Made by a program: the position numbers and the translations under genes. Source: an uncultured Muribaculaceae bacterium (GTDB taxonomy: Bacteria; Bacteroidota; Bacteroidia; Bacteroidales; Muribaculaceae). From it: DNA of 34,940 bases. The stretch is from assembly GCA_910588245.1 (NCBI GenBank), contig CAJUQP010000023.1, forward strand, positions 19,783 through 54,722, in the 5' to 3' direction. The notes beneath the pieces are model-generated. The model saw only the letters and a program-made list of their open reading frames with translations, was not told the origin of the DNA and made no database searches. Shown piece after piece: positions 16,664 through 29,900 of this stretch. How positions within the stretch are numbered: position 1 is the first letter of the stretch; each line of letters opens with the position of its first letter.

Positions 16664-18103
16664 TCAGAGATGTTTACGAGGCTTGATGTCGAGTTTCACA
16701 GGACGTATCATGTTCTCTGGCGAGAGGACTGTGTCGAGCTCCTTCTTGCTGAGGACTCCCAGCTCAAGCACCAGGTCGTAGACGCTCTTGCCGGTATTCA
16801 TGGCGATCTTTGCGATCTCCGTGGAATTCTTATATCCTATCACCGGATTGAGGGCAGTCACCACACTGATGCTGTTATGCACGTCGTTGCGGCATTTCGC
16901 CTCATTGGCCGTGATCCCCTCCACACAGTTCTTGCGCAGGGTCTCGAAGCCGTTGATCAGGATATCTATCGACTCGAAGTTGCACTGAGCCGTGATAGGC
17001 TCCATGGCGTTGAGCTCCATCTGGGCAGCCTCTGAGGCCATTGTGACGCAAACATCGTTGCCGATCACTTTGTAGCATATCTGGGTCATGACCTCCGGAA
17101 TGACAGGATTCACCTTGCCTGGCATGATGGATGAACCTGGCTGGCGTGCAGGAAGGTTGATCTCTCCAAGACCGCAGCGAGGACCGCTGGCGAGGAGACG
17201 AAGGTCGTTGCTGATCTTGCTTACCTTTGTGGCCAGACGTTTCAGGGCCGATGAATAGCCCACCATCGAAGATGTGTCCCAGGTAGCGCCGATAAGGTCG
17301 GGGGCCAGACGCACGTTCCAGCCGGTGATCTCGCTCAGGGCGGCGACACATTTCTCGGCATATCCGGGCTCGGCGCAGATACCTGTACCGATAGCGGTGG
17401 CTCCCATGTTGACATACAGGAGATCATCGGCTGCCTCGTCGAGATGCTTTAGCTCCTCCTCCATGGCCGATGCGAAACCATTGAAAGTCTGTCCGAGAGT
17501 CATGGGCACGGCATCCTCAAGCTGGGTTCGCCCGATCTTGATGATCGACTTAAACTCCTCCCCTTTCTTACGGAAAGCCTCGATAAGGGTCTTATAGTGC
17601 TCCTTAAAACGAAGATTGTCCATATAGAGGCCGAGATGAATGGCCGTCGGATAAGCATCGTTGGTAGACTGCGAACGGTTGACATGGTCGTTGGGCGAGA
17701 GATACTGATATTCACCTCTCTTATGACCCATGATCTCAAGGGCACGGTTGGCGATCACTTCATTGGCGTTCATGTTGGTGGTCGTGCCGGCACCACCCTG
17801 AATCATATCGACTGGGAACTGATCGAGATACTTTCCATCCATTATCTCGCGGCATGCCTGCGCTATGGCGTTGTATTGCTCGTCGGTCAGAAGGCCGAGC
17901 TCATGGTTGGCCATTGCCGCACCCAGCTTTGTGATGGCGAGAGCCTTCACAAACGCAGGATAGTCGCTGAGATGGAACCTGCTTATCTCGAAATTTTCCA
18001 GACCTCTCATGGTCTGCACTCCATACAAATCGCACTCAGGCACCTTGACGGAGCCAAGAAGATCGGATTCCACACGGAATCCTTTGTCACATTTTTCTTC
18101 CAT
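16664..18103 (-). CDS. aspA: Aspartate ammonia-lyase (aspartase)
   Basis: A 479-residue enzyme of the fumarase/aspartase superfamily that converts L-aspartate to fumarate and ammonia. The signature GSSIMPGKVNP lies at 323-333 on the active-site loop. Other family blocks are GGAGTTTNMNANEV (103-116), the NDHVNRSQSTND substrate-binding run (138-149) and GRTQLEDAVPMTLGQ (191-205). The overall pattern and length are closer to aspartase than to fumarase FumC, though the superfamily is similar throughout. Fumarate produced here would feed fumarate reductase. The nearby Dcu antiporter would exchange aspartate or fumarate for succinate. A consensus promoter lies about 170 nt upstream. Confidence 0.94.
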   Translation of the reverse strand: MEEKCDKGFRVESDLLGSVKVPECDLYGVQTMRGLENFEISRFHLSDYPAFVKALAITKLGAAMANHELGLLTDEQYNAIAQACREIMDGKYLDQFPVDMIQGGAGTTTNMNANEVIANRALEIMGHKRGEYQYLSPNDHVNRSQSTNDAYPTAIHLGLYMDNLRFKEHYKTLIEAFRKKGEEFKSIIKIGRTQLEDAVPMTLGQTFNGFASAMEEELKHLDEAADDLLYVNMGATAIGTGICAEPGYAEKCVAALSEITGWNVRLAPDLIGATWDTSSMVGYSSALKRLATKVSKISNDLRLLASGPRCGLGEINLPARQPGSSIMPGKVNPVIPEVMTQICYKVIGNDVCVTMASEAAQMELNAMEPITAQCNFESIDILINGFETLRKNCVEGITANEAKCRNDVHNSISVVTALNPVIGYKNSTEIAKIAMNTGKSVYDLVLELGVLSKKELDTVLSPENMIRPVKLDIKPRKHL

Positions 18104-18270
18104 AACAGAAAAGTTTTTCAGGCTATATATTTAATAGTAAATTACTGTATCTCCATAATTTCATTGCATCAGTATTCTGAAAGTCACATTGTGATTCCTT
18201 ACTCATAAATATAACAATGCCCTCAGATATAAGTTCTGACACAACAGAAACGGGCGACGTTGACTCTATG

Positions 18271-18302
18271 CAAATTTAACCATAATCCGCCATATATGCA
18301 AA
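18271..18302 (-). promoter_or_regulatory. Consensus promoter for aspA
   Basis: Read on the minus strand, TTTG at 18302-18299 and TAAATTTG at 18278-18271 are separated by 20 nt. This exactly fits the Bacteroidota primary-sigma consensus TTTG-N19-21-TAnnTTTG. It lies upstream of aspA with a leader of about 160 nt. Confidence 0.8.
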
Positions 18303-18523
18303 CCAATCTTTCCCACCTCAGCTCAGACTATTTCCCGACAGAAAGAATATTTTAAGAATACTCGACCCATAGGATATCCTTATGCCGATATTGTGATTTT
18401 TTTGCAAGGGGAAACATCTATATTTTAGTAATCTGAAAAAGCGTATTTGTAATAAAAAAACAGCATTATCTAAATGAAAAATGATTTAAAGTTTGTTATA
18501 TCTTCGTATGCTGCGCAGTTTTT

Positions 18524-18555
18524 TTTGGCTGTGACCATGCAAATGTGTAACTTTG
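18524..18555 (+). promoter_or_regulatory. Consensus promoter for lrgAB
   Basis: TTTG at 18524-18527 and TAACTTTG at 18548-18555 are separated by 20 nt, an exact match to the Bacteroidota -33/-7 consensus. A start site near 18562 would give a leader of about 80 nt before lrgA. Confidence 0.82.
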
Positions 18556-18640
18556 CACGCTTTTTAAGCTATTTTTAACCGTAAATCCTATAAATCGCAC
18601 ATGAGTGACTCTTATGGGCGTTTTTTTATTTTATGGAACT

Positions 18641-19045
18641 ATGAATATGATACTACAATGCGGGGTGCTCTTCGCATTTCTCGCTCTCGGCGAACTCATC
18701 GTGTGGCTCACGGATATCCCGGTCCCGTCGAGCATCATAGGCATGCTTCTCCTCACAGCCGCCCTTAAGCTGAGAGTGGTGAAACTTTCACAAGTCGAGA
18801 AAATGGCCGATTTTCTTGTCCATAATCTCGGTTTTTTCTTTGTGCCCGCAGGTGTGGGCCTGATGAGCTGCCTCGGGCTTCTTGCCGATGAATGGCTGCC
18901 GATAGTAGGAGCCATGACGATAAGCACCGCCGTGATCCTTGTAGTCACCGGACATGTGCACCAGATCGTGAGACGGCGCATGAGAGCGCGCGGCATTTCC
19001 CGACGCCGCAAGGCTATCACCCCCCAGCCAGACGCCGCCGAATAA
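18641..19045 (+). CDS. lrgA: CidA/LrgA-family membrane protein
   Basis: A small holin-like inner-membrane protein of the CidA/LrgA family, about 134 residues from the ATG at 18641. A GTG at 18605 and an ATG at 18614 are in frame upstream. I prefer 18641 because the family usually begins just before the first membrane helix (MILQCGVLFAFLALGELIVW). The conserved IPVPSSIIGMLLLTAAL segment and the FFFVPAGVGLM motif are present, with four hydrophobic segments and a basic Arg-rich tail. It pairs with LrgB, encoded 54 nt downstream. In other bacteria such pairs influence murein hydrolase activity, cell lysis or export of small organic acids such as pyruvate. The role here is not established. Confidence 0.9.
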   Translation: MNMILQCGVLFAFLALGELIVWLTDIPVPSSIIGMLLLTAALKLRVVKLSQVEKMADFLVHNLGFFFVPAGVGLMSCLGLLADEWLPIVGAMTISTAVILVVTGHVHQIVRRRMRARGISRRRKAITPQPDAAE

Positions 19046-19099
19046 AAATCCAAACAACCAAGTGATCTGAAGTCATTTATAAGAATTTATCAAGTCAAT

Positions 19100-19798
19100 A
19101 TGGAATTCCTGAACAATAAGATATTTCTCATAGCGCTGACATTCGTGACATTTGTCTTGGCGCAGTATCTGCAACGGAAAACAGGGATCAAACTTCTCAA
19201 TCCGATTCTCCTATCCATAGCTGTGCTAATCTGCATCCTCATGGCTGCGGATATAGATTATTCCACCTACAGGGAGGGGGGCGAATATATCGATTTCTGG
19301 CTCAAGCCGGCTGTAGTCGCTCTCGGTGTTCCACTATACAAACAGCTGGGCACCATCAAAAAACAGATGCTTCCGCTTCTCATAGCTGAGATGGCAGGTT
19401 GTGTGGCCGGCATCATATCAGTAGTGCTTGTGGCAGAGTTTCTGGGCGCGTCGCAAGCTGTCATGATGTCGCTCGCTCCGAAAGCGGTCACCACTCCCAT
19501 CGCCATGGAGATCTCTTCGTCGATAGGCGGCATTCCGGCTCTCACCGCGGCCGTCGTGGTATGCACAGGCATCTTCGGGGGTATGGCCGGATTCAGGATA
19601 ACAAGACTCGGGCATGTGAAAAGCCCTATCGCCGAAGGGCTCTCGATGGGGACAGCCGCCCATGCCATGGGCACGTCGGCAGCCATGGAGCGAAGCGACC
19701 GCTACGGTGCGTTCTCTTCCCTCGGGCTCACACTCAACGGACTGCTCACCGCCATTCTCTCCCCTATCATACTTCACCTCCTTGGTTACACAGTGTGA
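19100..19798 (+). CDS. lrgB: LrgB/CidB-family membrane protein
   Basis: A 232-residue polytopic membrane protein and the partner of LrgA. It carries family segments GIKLLNPILLSIAVLI, WLKPAVVALGVPLYKQ, SLAPKAVTTPIAMEIS and GLSMGTAAHAMGTSAAM. The length agrees with the family (about 230 residues). The two genes almost certainly form an operon from the consensus promoter at 18524-18555 and end at the long inverted repeat at 19805-19868. LrgAB-type pairs have been linked to autolysis control and organic-acid transport. The location next to aspartase and Dcu makes a metabolic export function worth considering, but that is inference. Confidence 0.94.
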   Translation: MEFLNNKIFLIALTFVTFVLAQYLQRKTGIKLLNPILLSIAVLICILMAADIDYSTYREGGEYIDFWLKPAVVALGVPLYKQLGTIKKQMLPLLIAEMAGCVAGIISVVLVAEFLGASQAVMMSLAPKAVTTPIAMEISSSIGGIPALTAAVVVCTGIFGGMAGFRITRLGHVKSPIAEGLSMGTAAHAMGTSAAMERSDRYGAFSSLGLTLNGLLTAILSPIILHLLGYTV

Positions 19799-19804
19799 CT
19801 TTCA

Positions 19805-19868
19805 ACAGCTACGATAAAACCAAAGCGGGCCCTTCCAATGGAGCCCGCTTTGGTTTTATCGTAGCTGT
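19805..19868. terminator. Perfect 26-bp inverted repeat between lrgB and nth
   Basis: The arms 19805-19830 and 19843-19868 are perfectly complementary over 26 bp, with a 12-nt loop. It begins 6 nt after the lrgB stop and lies 39 nt beyond the nth stop, so it can serve both convergent genes. No classical U-tract follows either side. It is the longest perfect stem I found in the window. Confidence 0.8.
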
Positions 19869-19907
19869 CTATCACTCACCCCTACCGCAAGACAGGGATG
19901 GCCAGGG

Positions 19908-20552
19908 TCATTTATCTTTCCCGGAATTCCACGTCTTGCAATATTCACGTATGCCGCATTCCAGGCAGTCAGGGCGCCGCGCCTTGCACACGTATCGGCC
20001 GTGGAGTATCAGCCAGTGATGGGCCTTAGGCACTATCTCGGCCGGAAGATAGCGCATGAGTGTCTTCTCGGTCTCAAGCGGCGTGCGTGAGTTGTCAGTA
20101 AGCCCTATACGGTTGCTCACGCGGAACACATGGGTATCGACCGCCATCGCCGCCTTGTTCCAGACCACGGCGAGCATCACATTGGCTGTCTTGCGCCCTA
20201 CGCCTGGGAGCTTCATGAGATTGTCGATATCAGATGGCATCTCCCCTCCGAACTCCTCAGTAAGCACCCGTGCGGCACGTATGATGTGGCGAGTCTTGTT
20301 GTTGGGGAAACTCACGCTCTTTATGTAAGGAAAGACTTCCTCCTCAGTGGCTGCGGCAAGCGACTCCGGCGTGGGGTATGCCTCGAAAAGCGCCGGGGTG
20401 ACCATGTTGACCCTCTTGTCGGTGCACTGTGCCGAAAGAATCACGGCGAGAAGGAGATGGAAAGGGGTGTCATACCGCAACTCGGTCTCGGGAGAGGGCA
20501 TATTCTCCGAAAACCAGGCTATTATCCCTTCGTAACGCTGTTTTGCTGTCAT
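19908..20552 (-). CDS. nth: Endonuclease III (DNA glycosylase/AP lyase)
   Basis: A 214-residue base-excision repair enzyme that removes oxidised pyrimidines and cleaves abasic sites. The start at 20552 (MTAKQRYEGI) is preferred over the longer upstream frame, whose extra 60 residues overlap pheS and look non-native. The helix-hairpin-helix LPGVGRKTANV carries the catalytic lysine, and VDTHVFRV carries the catalytic aspartate. The C-terminal iron-sulfur cluster motif C-x6-C-x2-C-x5-C is complete (CKARRPDCLECGIREYC). It begins 32 nt after pheS, so the two probably share a transcript. Confidence 0.96.
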   Translation of the reverse strand: MTAKQRYEGIIAWFSENMPSPETELRYDTPFHLLLAVILSAQCTDKRVNMVTPALFEAYPTPESLAAATEEEVFPYIKSVSFPNNKTRHIIRAARVLTEEFGGEMPSDIDNLMKLPGVGRKTANVMLAVVWNKAAMAVDTHVFRVSNRIGLTDNSRTPLETEKTLMRYLPAEIVPKAHHWLILHGRYVCKARRPDCLECGIREYCKTWNSGKDK

Positions 20553-20584
20553 AAAGTGAAGACCTGAAGACTCTGCGGGATGTG

Positions 20585-21610
20585 TCAGCGCGCCGACTCG
20601 AATTCCTCGAGGAACCGGACATCGTTCTCGCTGAACATGCGTAGATCCTTTACCCGGTATTTGAGATTGGTGATGCGCTCTATGCCCATGCCGAAAGCGT
20701 AGCCTGAATATATTTTTGAATCGATTCCACATGCTTCGAGCACATTGGGATCTACCATGCCGCAGCCTAGAATCTCAACCCAACCGGTGCCCTTGCAGAA
20801 AGCGCAGCCTTTACCGCCGCAGAGATCGCAGCTGATATCCATCTCAGCCGAGGGCTCCGTGAAGGGGAAATATGAAGGACGCAGACGGATCTTTGTATCC
20901 GGGCCGAACATCTCCTTGGCAAATGAGAGAAGCACCTGCTTGAGATCGGCGAATGAGACATTGCGGTCAATGTAAAGGCCCTCCACCTGATGGAAAAAGC
21001 AGTGCGCACGCGCCGATATGGCCTCATTGCGGTAGACACGTCCCGGACATACGATACGGATAGGGGGCTGGGTCTTCTCCATGACGCGCGTCTGCACGGA
21101 GCTGGTGTGGGTGCGGAGAAGCACATCCACCGGATTACGGGTTATGAAGAAAGTGTCCTGCATGTCGCGTGCGGGATGGTCGGCAGGGAAATTGAGTGAT
21201 GAGAACACATGCCAGTCATCCTCGATCTCCGGGCCCTCGGCTATCGTAAAGCCCATTCCGGCGAAGATGCGTATGATGTCGTTCTTCACGATCGACAGCG
21301 GATGGCGGGAGCCCACGGGAAGCGGAGTGGCCGTTCTTGTCAGGTCGATAGCGGCTGCCTCAGTGTCGGCACCGGCCGAGAGGCCCTCTCTGAGGGCATT
21401 GATCTTTTCTGTCACGAAATCCTTCAGTTCGTTGATCTTCTGCCCCACCTCACGTTTGTTTTCAGCAGGCACATTTCGGAAATCGGCCATAAGAGCCGAT
21501 ACGGCTCCTTTTTTACTCAGGTATTTTATGCGGAGTTCCTCCACAGCCTCGGGAGTGGTGGCGACCGCGGCCTCGACTTCCTCACGGAGGCGGTTTATCT
21601 TCTCTATCAT
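20585..21610 (-). CDS. pheS: Phenylalanine-tRNA ligase alpha subunit
   Basis: A 341-residue class II aminoacyl-tRNA synthetase subunit that, with PheT, charges tRNA-Phe. The N-terminal coiled coil (about 1-85) precedes the catalytic domain. Motif 2 includes GRVYRNEAISARAHCFFHQVEG-type residues at 190-211, and motif 3 is near GYAFGMGIERI (303-313). A CxxC-x4-CxxC cluster (Cys261, 264, 269 and 272) suggests a bound zinc, seen in some PheS lineages but not in E. coli. pheT is not adjacent, which is common in Bacteroidota. It is upstream of nth in the same direction. Confidence 0.97.
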   Translation of the reverse strand: MIEKINRLREEVEAAVATTPEAVEELRIKYLSKKGAVSALMADFRNVPAENKREVGQKINELKDFVTEKINALREGLSAGADTEAAAIDLTRTATPLPVGSRHPLSIVKNDIIRIFAGMGFTIAEGPEIEDDWHVFSSLNFPADHPARDMQDTFFITRNPVDVLLRTHTSSVQTRVMEKTQPPIRIVCPGRVYRNEAISARAHCFFHQVEGLYIDRNVSFADLKQVLLSFAKEMFGPDTKIRLRPSYFPFTEPSAEMDISCDLCGGKGCAFCKGTGWVEILGCGMVDPNVLEACGIDSKIYSGYAFGMGIERITNLKYRVKDLRMFSENDVRFLEEFESAR

Positions 21611-21674
21611 TTTCTGTTGTTATGCTGTTGTTTTCCGTTTTTGCCCTGTCAGGCAAAAGCGGGCATTCATTTCG

Positions 21675-21682
21675 CGAAATTA
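21675..21682 (-). promoter_or_regulatory. Probable -7 element for pheS
   Basis: On the minus strand TAATTTCG (21682-21675) is one base off TAnnTTTG and lies 64 nt upstream of the pheS start. No TTTG at the proper -33 distance is clear. Confidence 0.4.
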
Positions 21683-21813
21683 CAAAAAAAACTTGAATTA
21701 AACGTATCAATTGCCTATTTTCATTGTTAATAGATTAATCAGGGCATTCCCGGGATTAAACTTTACCCTCCGGGCCCGTTCTAAATAACATCATCAACCT
21801 AATAATCTATCGT

Positions 21814-22527
21814 ATGCAGAAATTCAGTAGTTCAGCAATCGTATGCGCGGTGATTCTCGCCGTGGGCATTTTCCTCCTGGGAGTTGAAGTGAACAGTGGT
21901 CTGGGGAGCATATCCGCCAATCAGCGCACAGTCACGGTCAGGGGTCTTTGTGAGAAAGAGGTCAAGGCCAACAAAGTGACATGGCCTATCGTCAGCAAAG
22001 CCGTGGGCAACGACCTCCCCACGATCTATTCGGGGATAGAAAATACAAACAACGCGATTCTCGCGTTTCTGAAAAACAACGGCATCAAGGATGACGAGAT
22101 CTCCATCAACGCCCCGCAGGTGGTCGATATGCAGGCCGACCGCTACAACTCCAACCCCATCCCGTTCCGCTACAACGTGACCAATGTCGTGGTGGTGACG
22201 TCTCAGCAGGTCGACCTCGTGAGAAAACTCATAGAGAGGCAGACCGAACTTCTTAAGCAGGGCATAGCGATCGTGGCAGGCGACTACCAATATCAGACCA
22301 CCTACGAGTACACCGATCTCAACACTATAAAACCTGGCATGATAGCCGACGCGACAAAAAATGCCCGCGAGGCCGCCAACAAATTTGCCGAAGACTCGCA
22401 GAGCAAGCTCGGCAAGATCAAGACAGCCTCACAGGGACAATTCTCCATAGAGGATCGCGACCAATACACCCCCTATATCAAGCGTGTGCGCGTCGTCTCC
22501 ACAATCGTCTACTTCCTCAAAGACTGA
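21814..22527 (+). CDS. SIMPL-domain (DUF541) membrane-anchored protein
   Basis: A 237-residue protein with one N-terminal hydrophobic anchor or uncleaved signal (about 8-26), followed by a SIMPL/DUF541 domain. Recognisable parts are RTVTVRGLCEKEVKANK, NNGIKDDEISI, YNVTNVVVVTSQQVDLVRKL and the late ATKNAREAANKFAEDSQSKLG helix, ending in VVSTIVYFLKD. SIMPL proteins occur widely in bacterial envelopes; a specific biochemical role is not established to my knowledge. It is monocistronic, between divergent pheS and convergent rpoC. The 203-nt upstream gap holds no perfect promoter on this strand. Confidence 0.92.
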   Translation: MQKFSSSAIVCAVILAVGIFLLGVEVNSGLGSISANQRTVTVRGLCEKEVKANKVTWPIVSKAVGNDLPTIYSGIENTNNAILAFLKNNGIKDDEISINAPQVVDMQADRYNSNPIPFRYNVTNVVVVTSQQVDLVRKLIERQTELLKQGIAIVAGDYQYQTTYEYTDLNTIKPGMIADATKNAREAANKFAEDSQSKLGKIKTASQGQFSIEDRDQYTPYIKRVRVVSTIVYFLKD

Positions 22528-22550
22528 CGGCACGACTCCGGATAAATTAA

Positions 22551-22594
22551 AGCAACGAGGGGGAGCATCATAACGGATGCTCCCCCTCGCTGCT
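22551..22594. terminator. Bidirectional terminator between the SIMPL gene and rpoC
   Basis: AGCAACGAGGGGGAGCATC at 22551-22569 pairs with 22576-22594 with one mismatch and a 6-nt loop; the inner 14 bp are perfect. It sits between convergent stop codons, with short U-rich tracts on both sides, so it likely terminates both transcripts, including the end of the rpoBC operon. Confidence 0.85.
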
Positions 22595-22611
22595 TTATCA
22601 GTTATTCAATG

Positions 22612-26874
<4,263 letters not shown>

Positions 26875-26902
26875 ATTGTGTTAGTCTCCTAAAATTCTGT
26901 GG

Positions 26903-29900
26903 TTATTCGAGTGTTATGCTCAGGCCAAGACCGCGAAGCTCGTGCAGAAGCACGTTGAGTGATTCGGGAATGCCCGGATTAGGCATCGGATCACCCTTGA
27001 CGATAGCTTCGTAAGCCTTGCTGCGCCCCATCACGTCGTCACTCTTTATGGTGAGGATCTCCTGCAGGATGTGCGCGGCGCCGAATGCCTCGAGCGCCCA
27101 AACCTCCATCTCTCCAAAACGCTGGCCGCCGAACTGTGCCTTACCGCCGAGAGGCTGCTGGGTGATGAGCGAATATGGGCCGATAGAGCGGGCGTGCATC
27201 TTATCCTCAACCATGTGGCCGAGCTTAAGCATGTAGATCACGCCGACTGTGGCCGGCTGGTCGAAACGGTCGCCTGTGCCGCCATCGTAGAGATAAGTCT
27301 TTCCATAGCGGGGAAGGCCGGCCTTGTCGGTCCATGCGTTGAGGTCGTCGAGGCTCGCACCGTCGAAAATCGGAGTGGCGAATTTCTCGCCGAGCTCCCT
27401 GCCGGCCCAGCCGAGCACGGTCTCGAAGATCTGTCCGAGGTTCATACGCGAAGGCACACCCAGAGGGTTAAGCACGATATCCACTGGAGTACCGTCCTCA
27501 AGGAAGGGCATGTCTTCCTGGCGTACCACACGCGACACGATACCCTTGTTGCCATGGCGACCAGCCATCTTGTCGCCGACGCCGATCTTACGCTTCTTGG
27601 CGATATAGACTTTGGCCATCTGCATGATTCCTGAAGGAAGCTCGTCACCGATGGTGATGTCGAATTTCTTGCGACGCAACTCACTGTCGATCTCCTTCGA
27701 CTTACGCAGATAGTTGGTGATAAGAGCCATGACCATCTTATTGATGCGCTCGTCATCAGTCCATGCTCCCAGGTTGACGGTCTCATAGTCGATGTTTCCG
27801 AAGGTCTGGTCGTCGAAACGGGCTCCTTTAGGGATTATGTCGACTCCGATGAAATCTTTAACACCTGCCGAAACTTTCCCTTTGAGCAGACTCTCAAGCT
27901 TGCCTATAAGTATCTCCTTGAGAGAAGACTGCTTCTCCTCATACTCCTCGTCAAGACGGGGAAGCTGGGCGTTCGCGCTCTTCTTGTTGTTCTTTTTCTT
28001 TATGGCTCTCGAGAAGAGATTGGTGCCGATCACGACTCCTTTCAGCGAGGGGGAAGCCTTCAGTGAAGCATCCTTTACATCGCCGGCCTTGTCGCCGAAG
28101 ATGGCGCGGAGAAGTTTCTCCTCAGGAGTGGGATCGCTCTCACCTTTAGGCGTGATCTTTCCGATCATTATATCACCCGGCACGACATGCGCGCCGACAC
28201 GGATGATACCGCGCTCGTCGAGATCCTTCGTAGCGTCTTCGCTGACATTGGGGATATCGCTTGTGAGCTCCTCCATTCCACGCTTAGTCTCGCGCACCTC
28301 AAGAGTGTATTCATCTACGTGCACGGAAGTCAGAATATCCTCACGCACCATGCGTTCGTTGAGCACGATGGCATCCTCGTAGTTGTAGCCTTTCCAGGGC
28401 ATGAACGCTACCTTAAGGTTACGACCAAGAGCAAGTTCGCCCTTTTCCGTGGAATAACCCTCAGTCAGGATGTCGCCCTTCTCGACGCGCTGCCCTACTT
28501 CGCAGATAGGACGGAGGTCGATAGTCGTGCCCTGGTTCGTACGGCGGAACTTAGGCAGCTTGTATTCTTTGGTCGCGGGTTCGAACTCCACGAATTCCTC
28601 ATCCTCTGTGCGGTCATACTTTATCCGTATCACCGTAGCATCCACATATTCGATCACGCCGGCTCCTTCCGCCATGATCTGTGTGCGGGAATCACGTATG
28701 AGCTGTCCCTCGATACCTGTGCCAACGATAGGAGCCTCGCTACGAAGCAACGGCACTGCCTGACGCATCATGTTCGATCCCATAAGAGCACGGTTTGCAT
28801 CATCATGCTCAAGGAACGGGATAAGCGAGGCGGCTATCGAAGCGATCTGAATCGGCGACACATCCATAAGCTGTATCTGCTCAGGCGGCACGATCGGGAA
28901 ATCGGCGTCAAGACGCGCTTTCACCTTATTGTTGATGAAAGAACCGTCGTCGTTGAGAGGGGCGTTGCCCTGGGCGATCATCTGTCCTTCCTCAATCTCA
29001 GCAGTCATATAGACCACATCGTTGTTGTCGGTATCTACCTTACCGTCTTTGACTACACGGTAGGGAGTCTCGATGAAACCGAGGTTGTTGATCTTTGCAT
29101 AGACACAAAGCGAGGAGATAAGGCCGATATTAGGACCCTCAGGAGTCTCGATCGGGCAGAGACGTCCGTAATGGGTATAGTGTACGTCACGAACCTCGAA
29201 TCCGGCACGCTCACGCGACAAACCGCCGGGGCCAAGGGCCGACATACGGCGTTTGTGGGTGATCTCAGCAAGAGGATTAGTCTGGTCCATGAACTGAGAA
29301 AGGGCGTTGGTGCCGAAGAAAGTGTTGATCACCGACGAGATAGTCTTGGCGTTGATCAGATCGATAGGTTTGAAGACCTCGTTATCGCGCACGTTCATAC
29401 GCTCGAGGATAGTGCGTGACATACGTGCCAGACCGACACCGAACTGGTTGTAAAGCTGCTCACCGACCGTACGCACACGACGGTTGCTCAGGTGGTCGAT
29501 ATCATCGACATCGCTCTTCGAGTTGATAAGCTCGATAAGATATTTGATGATGGCGATGATGTCTTCACGGGTAAGCACCTTGACATTATCCGGAATGTCA
29601 AGATTGAGCTTCTTGTTGATACGGAAGCGACCCACCTCACCGAGATCATATCTTTTCTCAGAGAAGAAAAGGTTGGTGATCACCTCACGCGCCGAAGCAT
29701 CGTCCGGTGGCTCGGCGTTGCGAAGCTGCCTGTATATATATTGTATAGCCTCCTTTTCGGAGTTAGAGTTATCTTTCTGAAGAGTGTTGAAGATGATGCT
29801 GTAGTCGATGGCGCTTACATTCTCCTTCTCGAGAAGAAGGGTCTTTGCTCCACTGTCGATTATGGCGTCGATATTGTCTTCCGACAGCTCGGTGCCACGG

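Larger units (their letters stand above)
18104..18640. other. AT-rich divergent promoter region between aspA and lrgA
   Basis: This gap of about 540 nt holds no convincing gene. It contains one consensus promoter for each flanking gene (listed separately), with an AT-rich stretch of about 220 nt between them. The aspA leader would be about 160 nt and that of lrgA about 80 nt. Within the central AT-rich part I see no clear operator or hairpin. Confidence 0.7.

Noticed and set aside
17597..18208. 203-codon open frame antisense to the 5' part of aspA and its leader
   Set aside because: It overlaps the confident aspA gene, and its tail runs into an AT-rich leader; no family resemblance.
20553..20732. 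60-residue N-terminal extension of endonuclease III
   Set aside because: It overlaps the end of pheS and shows no resemblance to the family; the methionine at 20552 gives the usual length.
28187..29419. 410-codon open frame antisense to rpoB
   Set aside because: It is fully contained in rpoB; rpoB has strong conservation on its own strand and this frame shows no recognisable motif.
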